The notes under the pieces are model-generated. The model worked only from the letters and a program-made list of their open reading frames with translations, had not been told where the DNA came from and ran no database searches. The translations under genes and the position numbers were made by a program. Source: Sipunculus nudus (Eukaryota; Annelida; Sipuncula; Golfingiida; Sipunculidae). From it: a DNA stretch of 64,000 nt. The stretch lies in contig CM049313.1 in NCBI GenBank assembly GCA_026874595.1, positions 67,138,659 through 67,202,658 on the forward strand, in the 5' to 3' direction. Position 1 is the first letter of the stretch. The number at the start of each line of letters is the position of its first letter. Of this stretch, positions 1 through 11,306 are shown piece by piece.

Positions 1-335
1 GTCTTTTAAAGCATATAATCCAAATGAACAGTTCACATAAATCTTCTTAGAGAATAACAGTCCAGTTCAATCACAAAATCAATTTGTTGTAATTCAAAAC
101 AGAAGTTCTGGTAGTGATCCAAAGCAAACTAAAGACTAATTAAAATCCGTTACAAATTCGAAGAAAATCTGTAACTGCTAGTCTGGGTCTTTCTCAAAGC
201 CCCAGACTAGCATGACCGCTGTTTACACGTCAGATCCAACGCGTGGGCCGGGCTATGCCACCATAGCAACGGCTAATTCTAGCGCTGCACATACACATAG
301 GACTGCTGCATACAATAAAAGAGACATCTGTAACA
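1..335 (-). mobile_element. LTR fragment of the TGTTACA Gypsy-type family, cut by window edge
   Basis: Read on the minus strand, the LTR starts with TGTTACA at 335 and runs off the window at position 1. It shares long blocks with the copy at 40963-41300, for example the segment around 193-335 with the AGAAAGCCCCAGACTAGCAT and TACAATAAAAGAGACAT stretches. No internal coding region is adjacent on the right, so the 335 end is the outer LTR border, and the body of any element would lie left of the window. The family call rests on the other copies, one of which abuts a Gypsy gag. Confidence 0.75.
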
Positions 336-3278
336 AATCGATCCAATTATCTTACATCATTAAATTTTATCGTTATCTCTATGGCCTATTATCTTTTATC
401 ATTAAGTTTTCTCATTTACTCTATGGCCCTTTTGGATTCCCTGGGGTCATAGAGCTCATAAAAACTCTTTTTTAGTTGCAATCGACAGAACACATTCAAA
501 GACGTATAAATCGGTCCAACAACATTAAGATTTAAGCGACAGTTACAGTATAATACTATTATCTCTATGTAAAGACTGCAGTGGTGGCCATTTTGGAACA
601 GGGTTCATTAAACATTATAACCTGCATTCATTCATCAGATTAAGAGCAAATCAAAAGAAAGCAAGCACTATCTCAGTCAATTTCTACGAAAACGTTCTGT
701 TTCACGTGCAAGTACACTATATCCCGAACACTCAATGATTCCAATGGGTGAAGGCGGCCATCTTGGATTTTCGGTGTTAGAGGGATCTGAAAATGTGTTA
801 CCTAACATTTTCCATTAGTTCATATCCTGTTAATGCCAAATCAGTCATTTTCGCAATTTTGGCATAATATTCCTATGGAAAAACCTCCTCGTCTTCACTA
901 TTGGCTTCATATACAGAAATTTAACCCGTCTCTAATTTCAGAAGCAGAATCTATAAATGCTTGATTGAGTAAAATAACGTCATATTTTCTCTTGCACTTA
1001 TTTTGCTTTCAGTTCACAGTACATGAGCAGTCAATCGTTTGTTTACCAGAGCAGTAAAGTCGGCAATTAAAGTCGGAGGACTGATGAGATTTGGTCTCGT
1101 GACCAACAAGGCACACAGAATGCCAGCTTGATAATGATCTCATAACCATTTTTCGAAAGAAAATAATGGCGGCCGCCCATGCGTGACGCCAGCCAGCCTA
1201 TCACATTCGACTAAAGAATTATAGAGGCGGAAAGCTGAAAACGTTATATTTATGGTGAGGTTTTTCTTCTCGCGCTGAAGTAGTATTCCTAGTGTAATTG
1301 ATGTTAAAGGTGTCAGGAGAAAGAATCTGATCGTATGCTCGCTCATGAAATGCTTCGTGATGTATAATGGTGTTGACAAGGCCATACATTTTGGGAGAAG
1401 CATACGCCGTTGATACGCTGAGTTTAATTTAGGACTGGTTAGCTGATCGAGTGTCTTAGGTGGTCACTCCTACATTTATGTTATATTAACAAATATTATA
1501 CGGCATTCTTTACCGTTTAAGCTGGAATAAAATAGCAGTTATTAATTATACGCTTCTTCAAATAAACATATATCTAAAGTTTCAACCAAATGAAAACCAA
1601 AAAAATACGAAAGGTAATCTTTCAAACGTGAGAGAGATAATATTGTTATATCCCGAGATGGCTTGTCATTTTCAAGCATGAATTATGCATCACTCGATTG
1701 TTAATGCAATTTAACGTAATTAGCCGGCTTTCCACTCAGACCTAGCCGTCAATCCCTTCTTAATAAAAATGTCTCTAGAGATTTGATTTGTAATTTGATT
1801 ACTTTATCTTTCTTAACTATGATGTAAAGACATTTAAACAGGTAGGATGGAAAGATATTAGTCTTAATTTATCAATTTGTCCCAATAAGAACCGCTGGGC
1901 AATACACTCAGTGCACTTACTGCTTCCTGAAAGAAACTGAAAATTAAATATTAATTGAAGATAATAAAGAGAAACTGATGTCCGCGGACAAACAATTAAT
2001 TATTATAGATGGCCTTTCCCATTTTTATCAAAATTTAACGAATGGGCCCTAGAAAGAGACAAGTTTAAATTATTCGCCAATAACACACGATTGATCGTCC
2101 AAGTACGTGCGACCTGTAACGAGTTTAAGTGTACGCAAGATGACAGCCCACATGAATAGAGAACTAGATCTGTCACTGTTCGATAGCATGACAGCGTCTT
2201 TGCGAAAACCTGTCTGCGGAAAAGGTAAGGTTGCAAGGGGACAATGTTTAATGCGGAATAAAGCTTTTATCGGACCACACCCAGATCCCTCAGATCCTAA
2301 ATCTATAGTAGATGTGTGTGTATGAACAGCTCTTTATATGCATGTAATACTAATGATTGACTGCAGACTTCAATTTATGGTTTTGTGTCGGAAAAATAAT
2401 GAAGATGCATTTCATAAATATACATTCTTATTAAGCTATGACATGGGAACGAGAGAGGCGGACTTCAGGTAGAGTTGTCCTGGCAATGCATGTTTTGAAC
2501 TTAGGCAGCAGGAAAAAAGCAATGAGTTTCATCATTTTGAAAAAAAAAATAAGTCACTCAACAAATTTTTGTGCTGAGAATTATTTTTAAACATACGCAG
2601 ACTTATTACAAGTAAGTGGTAATCTTTTTGTTGTTGTTGAAGTATTATGAAATTCGACATTTCTATGAAAATATCTCTTCAATTCAATTTGAAATTCATT
2701 TTCAAATATGCCCTTACGGTCATTTTCATCAGTGAATGCCAAGAAGCACGCAGCTACCTATCGATTTACCCAGTAGTCTTAAATCCTTATCAAATGTGGT
2801 GTTTATACGGTTGTTAATAGAAAATATAAACCTAAATTAAACAGGTTATTCATCGATAAATAAAATACTTTCACTTATCACAATCAGATATTTTTATGTC
2901 AGTCAAGTAACACAGAATTACACTTACAGACCCCTGTGAAATTTAAAGTTCTTCTGCATGCGCTACTCCAATCGACCTATCACATAGAAAATTGAAAACG
3001 GAAAAAAAGCTCATGCTTTGTTCGTTTCATTTTCTAGGTCACTCTACAGGGAATCAATGAGAAGGTTTGGGTGTTCTAGATATCGGCATCTGAGGTAAAT
3101 ATGATGTAAATACTCATCAAAATAAGGAAGACATTGTCACTCGGAGTAATCATGAATTTTACAGCGATAACAGACACGCACTTCTTTAAACAATCTACTT
3201 GCAGCGGGGAGATTTTGCCTCGTACGCTCGTAATTGTTTTGTGTGTTTGCAGGTGTGGGGGTGTGGGAGGGTTTTTAG
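336..3278. other. Unassigned AT-rich DNA
   Basis: No recognisable gene. At 350-435 there is a degenerate direct duplication of about 43 bp, each half ending near CTCTATGGCC. The open frames here are short, overlap on both strands and show no domain. Confidence 0.5.
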
Positions 3279-3326
3279 CTCAGCTGACTGAAAGTCTGTC
3301 CGGCCGTCCGTCCGTCCGTTAACAGG

Positions 3327-3960
3327 GCACAAATCGTAACCGCTGGACCTGGAATCTTTTACCTTGACATCAAGGGAGGTCCATGAAAAATCTCCTTGGA
3401 AACCTGAAATTAGGTCTCTGTTTCCTATATTCTCCGAGCTATAGGTCACTAAAGTACCCCCCCCCCCCCGCCCCATAATAATCAATAATTTGATACAAAA
3501 ACTTCAGTACATGAATAACTAATGCCTTGAAAACCATGATTCTTTGCATGAATATTGATCATGGAGAGTTCAATCGGTTCCTGCAAACTGGTAGCGCCAC
3601 CTGTACTTTTTCTAATTTTTACGATTTGTTACTTTGATACTTTCAAAGAAGCTTTCATCTGTCAACAGGGCACAAATTGTAACCGCTGGACCTGGAATCT
3701 TTCAACTTGATATCCTTAGGGATCCATGGAATATCTCCTTGGAAACCTGAAATTAGGTCTCTCTTACCCATATTTTCCGAGCTATGGAGCTCATTAGTAC
3801 CCTTCAGAATAATCAAAGATTTGATACAAAAGCTTCAATATCTGAAAAACTACTGCATTGATCACCACGATTTTTTTGTCAGACAAGCTCATTTTGTCAA
3901 AGTTGAACCTGACCTATCAATCCGACATTCGGCATACTATTAGATGTCCCATAAATCTCC
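3327..3960 (+). repeat. Two direct ~340-bp units, left part of the composite
   Basis: Each unit opens with GGGCACAAATCGTAACCGCT or a close variant (3327 and 3668). A conserved middle AACCTGAAATTAGGTCTCT, an oligo-C or CCTT stretch after AGTACCC, and a late GGCGCCACCTGTA block follow (the last is seen in unit 1 near 3590). Unit 2 ends near 3960, where the central array starts to take over. The spacing of the heads is about 341 bp. No coding sense is apparent; stops occur in all frames. Confidence 0.75.
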
Positions 3961-4164
3961 TAATGTACCAAAAAGTGGGTCAATATGTCTTTGTTCCTTC
4001 ATGATATTAAGGACTAGGGATCCATGGGTCTCGACGCTGTATTTGTCTATAAGGATATATGTTTATGAGGTTTTCCCAATATTGGTCCTGTGATCAGTTT
4101 GAAGCCAACCTATCTACCCAAACTGGTGTTATCATCCATAAACTAATTTATGAATGGATGGGCC

Positions 4165-5400
4165 CTGTGATCTTAACCTTTGACCTAGTGACCCAAAAAT
4201 CAAAAGGAAACTTACCCCATTGGCAGGTGCACCACATGTCGATGATGGAAGGATTGAGATGAAAAGTTTGGCTTAAATGCATCCACAATCTTTCTTAAGT
4301 AGTGGGTCCTGTGACCTTGACCTTTGATCTCATGATCCCAGAATCAAAAGTTCTTACTTAAGTGGTGGGCCATATATAAGTCAAGTTTGAAACCAGTATA
4401 TCAAACCAAACTGGTGTTATCATCTGGAAACTAATATGTGGATAGATGGCCCCCATAACCTTGACCTTTGACCTTGTGGCCCAAAAATCCATATGTTACT
4501 TTCACTTTTGGCAGAGTAACATCTGGAAGTTTGGCTAAAGAAGTGGGTCCTGTGACCTTGACCTTTGACCTTATGACCCCAAAATCAAAAGAGTTCTTAC
4601 ATTATTGGTGGTTCATATATAAGTCAAAATTGAAACCAATATGTCCATCCAAACTGGAGTTTTCATCCAGAAACAAATATGTGGACAGATGGGCCCCTGT
4701 AACGATGACCTTTGATCTTGTGACCCCTTAATCATTCTTGTTCTTCACCTATTGGCAGCTCAGCTATATGTGCAAAATGGAAGGTTTTGGATGAAAAGTT
4801 TGGCTTAAAATGCATCCACAATCTTTCTAAATAAGTGGGTACTGTGATTGACCTTTGACCTCATGACCAAAAATTGAACAGAATCTTCCCCTATTGGCAG
4901 TTTAGCAATATCTTGAAGATGGAAGGTTTGCGATGAAAAGTTTGGCTTCAAATGCATATGCATTCTTTTCAAAGATATGACTCCTGTGACCTTGACCTTA
5001 GACCGTTGGACCCCAAAATCGACACGGTTCTGACTTTAGTGGCGAGTCATATATAACTCAAGTTTGAAACCAAAAGGTCATTCTTAACTGGAGTTATCAT
5101 CTGGAAACTAATTTGTGAACAGATGGCCCCTGTGACCTTGACCTTTGACCATGTGACCCCAAATTCATTTATGTTCTCCCAATACCAGTAAGTCAGCTAA
5201 ATGCGCAAAAGGAAAGTTTGGGATGAAAAGCTTGGCTTAAAATGCAGCCATAATCTTTTTAATGAATGAGTGTGGGACCTTGACCTTTGACCTCCTGACC
5301 CGATAATCATATAGGTTCTTGCTTTAGTGGTGGGCCATACGTAAGTCAAGTTGGAAATCCATGTGTCAATACAACCTGGAGTTATCATCTGGAAACTCAC
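4165..5400 (+). repeat. ~145-bp tandem array carrying TGACCTTTGACC motifs
   Basis: About nine degenerate copies of a unit containing CTGTGACCTTGACCTTTGAC followed by a CATGACCCCAAAATCAAAAG-like stretch. Motif positions are near 4176, 4318, 4462, 4559, 4706, 4849, 4993, 5139 and 5281, so the usual spacing is about 140-150 bp with one short step of 97 bp. Four are perfect TGACCTTTGACCT (4462, 4559, 4849, 5281). Read in one frame the units give the VTLTFDL peptide, which is a by-product of the repeat rather than a gene. Confidence 0.8.
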
Positions 5401-5848
5401 AGACAGACAAATAGGGTGATTACTATATGGCATCCACATGTGATCAATACACACACAAAGTTTTGGGACACTAGATGTAATTACAGCTGAGAAACTGACA
5501 TGATTGTTGTCATTTTTTAGTAAAACAAATAGAAAAATATTCGTTAAAATAACAAAAAATACAGGTGACGCCACCACTTTTCGGAAATTACAAAACTAGT
5601 CATGGTCAATATTTAAGGCAAGTTTCATGACAATCCATGCATAAGTTTTTAAGATATTAGAGGTTTTGTATTATATTTTTATTATTCTGGGGGGTACTTT
5701 CAAGCCCGATAGGTCCCCTGGATATAGGTCACAGTGACCTAATTTCAGGTTTTCAGATTTTTTATTGACCTCCTTGGATGTTCACTTAGAAGTTTCTAGG
5801 ACCAGCAGTTACGATTTGTGCCCTGCTAACGGACGGCAAGACAGACGT
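5400..5848 (-). repeat. Inverted ~340-bp unit
   Basis: On the minus strand from about 5848 down, the CCGTTAGCAGGGCACAAATC head reappears, followed by the CTGAAATTAGGTCACTGTGA middle, the AGTACCCCCCAG stretch and the GTGGCGTCACCTGTA block. It is therefore a copy of the unit at 3327 turned around. At about 5849 it meets a direct unit that lacks its head, which marks an inversion or template-switch junction inside the composite. Confidence 0.7.
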
Positions 5849-7440
5849 TACCCATATTCTTCAAGCTATGAGGCTCTGAAGTACCCCCCCCCCCCCCCAA
5901 GAATAATGAAAAATTTGATACAAAAGCTGAAGTATCTGAACAACTAATGCATTGATCACCATGATTCTTTGCACAAATATTGATCATGAAGTGTTTCATC
6001 AGTTTCTGCAGACTGGTGGCGCCACCTGTATTTTTTTCGATTTTTTTACGATTTTTGTTCTCTATTTTTGAGACCTTAAAAGATGTGGTCATCTGTTAAC
6101 AGGGCACAAATCGTAACTGCTGGTCCTGGAATCTTCTCTCTTTACATCCAAAAAGGTCCTTGAAAAGTCTCCATGATAACCTGGACTTAGGTCTCTGTTA
6201 CCCATATTCTTCAAGTATGGGGCTCCGAAGTATCCCCCAGAAAAATTAAAAATTTGATACAGAAGCTGAAGTATCTGAACAAACCCTTATACATTGATCA
6301 CCATGATTCTTTGCATGGATATTGATCATGGAGTGTTTCATCAGGTTTTGCAGACTGGTGGCGCCACCCGTATTTTTTTTTATTTTTTACGATTTTTTTC
6401 TCTATTTTTTAGACATATAAAATGCGGTCATCTGTTAACAGGGCACAAATCGTAACTGCTGGTCCTGGAATCTTCTCACTTTACATCCAAAGAGGTCCTT
6501 GAAAAGTCTCCATGATAACCTGAAATTAGGTCTCTGTTACTCATATTCCTCAAGCTATGAGGCTCCAAAGTACCCCCGAGAAAAATTAAAAATTTGATAC
6601 AAAAGCTCAAGTATCTGAACAACCTATGCATTGATCACCATGATTCTTTGCATGGATATTGATCATGGAGTGTTTCATCTGGTTCTGCAGACTGGTGGCG
6701 CCACCTGTATCTTTTTTTTATTTTTTTTTACGATTTTTTACTCTATTTTTGAGACATATAAATAATGCGGTTATCTGTTAACAGGGCACAAATCGTAAAT
6801 GCTGGTCCTGGAATCTTCTCACTTTACATCCAAAGAGGTCCATGAAAAGTCTCCATGATAACCTGAAATTAGGTCTCTGTTACCCATATTCTTCAAGGTA
6901 TGGGACTCCGAAGTACCCCCAGAATAATGAAAAATTTGATACAAAGCTCAAGTATCTGAACAAATTATGCATTGATCACCATGATTCTTTGCATGGATAT
7001 TGATTATGGAGTGTTTCGTCAGATTCTGCAGACTGGTGGCGCCACCTGTATTTTTTTATTTTTTTACTCTTTTTGAGCCAAAGCAAGGCACAAATCATAA
7101 CCATTGGATCTGGAATCTCCATACTTTAAATCCAGGGAGGTCCATAAGAAGTCTCCTTGGAAAAGTGAAATTAGGTCTCTGTTACCCATATCGTTTTAGC
7201 TATGCTGCTTCTAAGCACCCCTCAGAATGGTTGAAAATTTGATACCAAAGTAGGGCACAAATCATAACCATTTGGCCCAGAAACTTCTTACTTGACATCC
7301 TGAGAGTTCCTCGAAAGTTCTCCCCAGAAACTGAAATTTGGTCACTGTGACCTATATTCCCAGAGTTTTGGGGTATGTTTAAGCACCCCAGAAAATAATG
7401 CAAAATACACACCAGATTACTCAGGAAAGGCTGGACATTA
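5849..7440 (+). repeat. Direct array of ~340-bp units, decaying to the right
   Basis: Heads GTTAACAGGGCACAAATCGT recur near 6096, 6434 and 6776, a period of about 340 bp, and the middle and GGCGCCACC blocks recur in register. Two more diverged heads (GGCACAAATCATAACCATT) are at 7087 and 7254 with much shorter units. Similarity between the three central units is high by eye, so they look younger than the outer ones. The first unit (5849-6095) has lost its head. Confidence 0.85.
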
Positions 7441-7493
7441 TCTTAATTAGTTGCTTGTGCAAGGACATATTGTCAACATGTCAGTCGGCTGAG

Positions 7494-8839
7494 CGTCATG
7501 ACCCATGGGTCACTTGTTATAGATTGTGGCAACATTAGTATTGAGGCCAGGCCGAGTTCAAGGATTATTTCTGCACGTGAAATGAGAAAGAACCCGAAAC
7601 GACGTCATTGAAAGCACGTCAAAGCCTCCTCCGATCACCGTTCGGAACTCGTCCGCCGCTCTTTACCTCGACCGAGGCTCCTCAGTGCCTGAAAAAACCG
7701 CAGACTTCCACGATCCAAAAGATCCACAAGTTGTGCTCGCTGGGGGGCCAAGCGATCTCTTCCTGAGCTGCTTCCCAGCAAACTTTTGCCGAATTTGCTA
7801 AGAGTCCTCGTCACTAAAGAGCAACGAGCTCCCTAACGAGCCATAAAAAATACTGACGAGGCTCGTACGAGTGAACAATGTCCGTCCGAAGCCCGCCCGA
7901 AAAGTCCATTAAAAAAGAGAACGGCTCGGTAGGGGCTCGTTGACGTGATGTGACTGGGGCTTAAACATTTTGGCGAGCGTTGACAGAAATTTTTCAATGA
8001 TTTAACAGGAGCCGAAAAAATCGTTTTCAGCAAGTAACACCTGGTGTGCAACATTATGATCGGATAGGAACGAGGACAGATAGCCGCCTCGTGATTGGAC
8101 CAGTCCTGCTCGTGATCTCGAAGCCTGTTGGGTATGCCCAAAACAGACATATTCCTGGGATAATGAGAAACGACACAAGGTGAAGGATCTTAGCGTCGGC
8201 GTGCTTGATATTCTGTGATCACGTGACCCCACGAGTCGACCCATCGACGACTGTTATAGTCACAAACACGAACTTTAGTATACATTATATATCGTGTCTC
8301 CTTTGCTTTATATAGCAAGATTCTCCGGGTTTCATCACCAGGGCCAGCACAGAGCAAAGATCTGTTATCAGACCGTTAAGAGAGTGGCAGCGCACTGAGC
8401 GATACAACGGATACCAAAGCCTATTTCCAGAAAGTTACAATTGAATTGACTGCTTTGAAATCTAAGAATCATTAGTGTAAAGCGATCGAGTCTCTGGATA
8501 AACTACATATACCTGCACACTCTTCCTCATGTTCTCCTGTCTACTTCAGGCCTAGAAATGTTACTTCGGCTTTTAAGTCAAATACTCTGTGGCCATTGGG
8601 ACCGTAAAACGTGTGCGATTTTTTCTCTCTCTTCTTTTTGAAGTTACCAGGATGAGACAATATATGTGGCATTTCGCTTTTACAAAACTTTTCAAAGAGA
8701 GGTATTAATGTTGATAAAAATGCAGCTTTCATCTGAAATTATATAACCTTATTTATTTTACATGGATTATGTAAACAGTTGTTATAATTAATCAAGACAG
8801 TCTCTATAGCTCAGGGGATGGCGTCCGGTAGTCTGCAGA
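7494..8839. other. Unassigned DNA, partly GC-richer
   Basis: No recognised feature. 7600-7960 is noticeably richer in G and C than the surroundings. Overlapping minus-strand frames at 7833-8244 have no recognisable domain and give no reason to call a gene. Confidence 0.4.
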
Positions 8840-8945
8840 GGTTAAGGAAACCGGAGAACCTGGAAAAAACCATCGGCCTTGGACGGGCCACTGCAACCCA
8901 CTCTCATAGCAACGCCAGGGTCAGACACAGATCGCAAGCAGGGAG
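8840..8945 (-). repeat. SINE-like fragment
   Basis: GGAAACCGGAGAACCTGGA and the following ~80 bases match the layout of the segment at 12600-12770 (GGAGGAAATCGGAGGAAAAC, then a CACTCT block). Read on the minus strand this would be the part downstream of a tRNA-like head. It is short and diverged, so the family is uncertain. Confidence 0.4.
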
Positions 8946-9286
8946 TTCCCCCCCCCCCCCCCCACTTTCCAGGTTCCATGCTCCATATGCAGTGGTAACG
9001 CTATGTTCAACTATTCGCTCCACTGTAACCGCTGCACGAAACCGCGGTTGTCCATCAGATTTGGCAACCAGGCAGTGCTGTCTCTGTGGAATTCCCTCCT
9101 GCGTTATATTTAAGCAAACCCGTTTGAATACAAACACTGTTTGCATATTCTCTTGCAGTGCCACATATCTTTGTTTATACGTTAAGCAAAACAGATTTTG
9201 TCTTACCAAGCGTCACTTTGCTGCGTGTATGGCAGCTTGCCAAACCTGAAGAATCCTACCATTTCTCACAGCTTGTGAGTATAAGG
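8946..9286. other. Unassigned, with a C tract
   Basis: Begins with a run of 16 C (8948-8963). Frames open on both strands across 8818-9249 overlap each other and carry no domain. Confidence 0.4.
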
Positions 9287-10046
9287 TGTTACAGGTATCT
9301 GTTTTATTGTGCACAGAAGTGTTATATGTGCCTGTGACATTCTGATTCGTGTTAGAGATGTTAGAGATGGCGTGTAGAGAAACAGCACTCGGTGTAATCC
9401 GTACTGGTTGAACCCTGGCGTTAAAACACAGCGTTCGTGCTAATCTGGAAATTTTCTGGGCTGTTTGTGCTCTATGAGCGCGTGTGTCTTGTTGTGTTCT
9501 TTGGGATATTCGAGATAGAAGTTTCTGGGCTTTGAGTGAAGAGTTAAAAATTGGAGATGTGTTTAGAACCGAATGGAGAAGAGAAAAAAATCCAGCGGAC
9601 ACGGAAGAGTGTAAATCAATTTTGGGACCTTACCGATAATTGCAATGGTGTCAGATATTTAACGGACTTAACACTGATTTAATATGGACCGTCTCCACTT
9701 GCCTTTGGATTATTACATTTTACGTGGATCGTTGGATTTAAACAACTCTTATTGAGCTGTGACAGTAGTGGTATCCGGATATCAAAGCCTAGGATCCGGA
9801 CACACTGGTACTATACATTTTATTTGTAATACTTTGTTATTGTTTTGATATAGTGTATTGTAATGTTAGAATTTTTTAAGAATCAATTAAAATTGTTTGT
9901 TATAAAAAAAACCCCACTGACTTCTTTATTCATTCCCCTAGGCATTTCACGCTGCCTACTGTTACAGATCTGATTTTTTCTTTATCTCCGTAAAAAAATT
10001 CATGCTCGTCACGCTACGTGATCTGTTGTTATTAGGTTCCGTAACA
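9287..10046 (+). mobile_element. Solo LTR, TGTTACA family, plus strand
   Basis: Starts TGTTACAGGTATCTG and ends TTAGGTTCCGTAACA, so the termini are TG and CA with the inverted repeat TGTTAC/GTAACA. It is 760 bp. The four bases before it (9283-9286, AAGG) equal the four after it (10047-10050), a plausible target duplication for a Ty3/Gypsy integrase. Near the 3' end it has the family block CTGACTTCTTTATTCATTCC then CATTTCACGCTGCCTACTG, also found in the copies at 17394, 23048 and 32702. There is no internal region, so LTR-LTR recombination probably removed it. The TATA box seen in other copies is altered here. Confidence 0.85.
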
Positions 10047-10876
10047 AAGGTCTCCGGGAGGTCAAGCGCTGTTAGGGCAGGAGCAAACATCAGGTAAGGG
10101 GCATAAAAAAGAGTTTGTTCAACCCACACTACATCAAAGGTCTGATTCCATAGGGAGCTGGTATGGACCCCCTTGAACATCACCAGGTAGGTAGTAGAGA
10201 TGAAGTGTGGTATCACCTTTTGGCTACAGCATATATAATTGGATGTACCGTGACCTATAAATTGGTCAAAGTTAAGGGGTAGGGGTAGCTAATTAGGGAT
10301 TTTCTTAATTATTATTCACTCAAAAGTCATTATTATGGCATCAATTTATAGCCAACACATTTCTGTGAAAAACGGTGTATAATAAATTTTTTTCTACCAA
10401 AGCCCTGATGTGACATTGGGGTCAAAGGTCACAAAATGACTAAATTTTGACATTTTTATCATGTGTTTTACTGTTGGTTTACAGTTGTTCTTATTCTTGT
10501 TCTTGTTGTAGTTTAATGCCATTTTTTGTGTGAAACTGCAGGCCTTGAGTATATTTCTGTGCTGAAAGTCTGTTTAAACTTTTCCGAATTACTTGGAAAA
10601 AATCAGTACGGTGTACTTACACAGCAGGGTATTAATGTTTGGAACATTTAAACTTTGGGGCTTTTTGTCTGAATAGATCACATCAGTTTGATAATTTAAC
10701 GTTTCGTATTACTTACCCTGACTGTTTCTTTCGTGAGGAAATTTATAGGGTTAATAACTAAGTCAGACCTATTTTCATTGGCATTTTTACATTTCATATA
10801 TGTGACATGATTGTTTTTGAATTTTTGCAAAATGACACTTTTGGAACATTGTGACGATTCCCTACATTCTTTTTAA
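10047..10876. other. Unassigned, with one isolated DR1-like motif
   Basis: GGGTCAAAGGTCA at 10419-10431 is a near-perfect direct repeat of AGGTCA with one base between the halves. Otherwise AT-rich and featureless to me. Confidence 0.4.
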
Positions 10877-11306
10877 AGGGACCCAATCACCTTTTAAGCA
10901 TGTTGATTTAAAAATAGCTTCTTCCCTTTAACATATATCTGTACCTGCCAAAATATTGTCTTGAAACCCTTTGCTTACTCCTGTAAACGATTGTAAAACC
11001 ATAGACCGGGTGCGATCGGATGGCAGGTGTCAACATTAACGCACTGGGTGGGGCTGTGTGAAATGCGAAGCCAGAACGCGTGTCGATCATCAGATGCCCT
11101 GATTGACTTGGCCAAAAAAATATAATATATATTCCCGCCGGCTGAAACAACGCGTGTTGCCCCTCTTAATCGGACCTACGGGTACGCGGCCTTGTTGTGG
11201 TAAACAGACACACCTGGACTGTGTTTACCAACACAGCTTTTGATAAAGCAAAACTGAACTGATAGTGTTTAAGAACAGGCAAACTTTTGCCACTGATTAT
11301 GTCCCT
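10877..11306. mobile_element. 430-bp MITE with TTAA target sites
   Basis: Left end TTAA (10873-10876) then AGGGACCCAATCACC; right end read inward from the minus strand is TTAA (11307-11310) then AGGGACATAATCAGTGG. TTAA duplication is typical of piggyBac and Kolobok transposons. The interior has no transposase, so it is nonautonomous. Superfamily choice between the two is open. Confidence 0.65.

Larger units (their letters stand above)
3279..7493. mobile_element. 4.2-kb composite repeat with short inverted ends
   Basis: The block begins with CTCAGCTGACTGA (3279-3291) and ends with its inverted match TCAGTCGGCTGAG (7481-7493), 12 of 13 bases identical. Just inside the left end is a run of CCGT repeats (3299-3320). 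The interior is made of related ~340-bp units in both orientations around a central ~145-bp tandem array. Sequences of the type GTCCGTCCGTCCGT followed by a unit about cell-independent noncoding repeats are common in bivalve genomes as I know them. I see no transposase, so if it moves it does so in trans. Whether the inverted ends are true transposon termini is inference; flanking target duplications were not evident. Confidence 0.5.

Noticed and set aside
4059-4731. Repeated VTLTFDL peptides as a secreted repeat protein
   Set aside because: They are translations of the ~145-bp noncoding array, with stops between units.
3279-7440. CRISPR-like array of spaced repeats
   Set aside because: Units are ~340 and ~145 bp with no short identical repeats and variable spacers; the DNA is eukaryotic.
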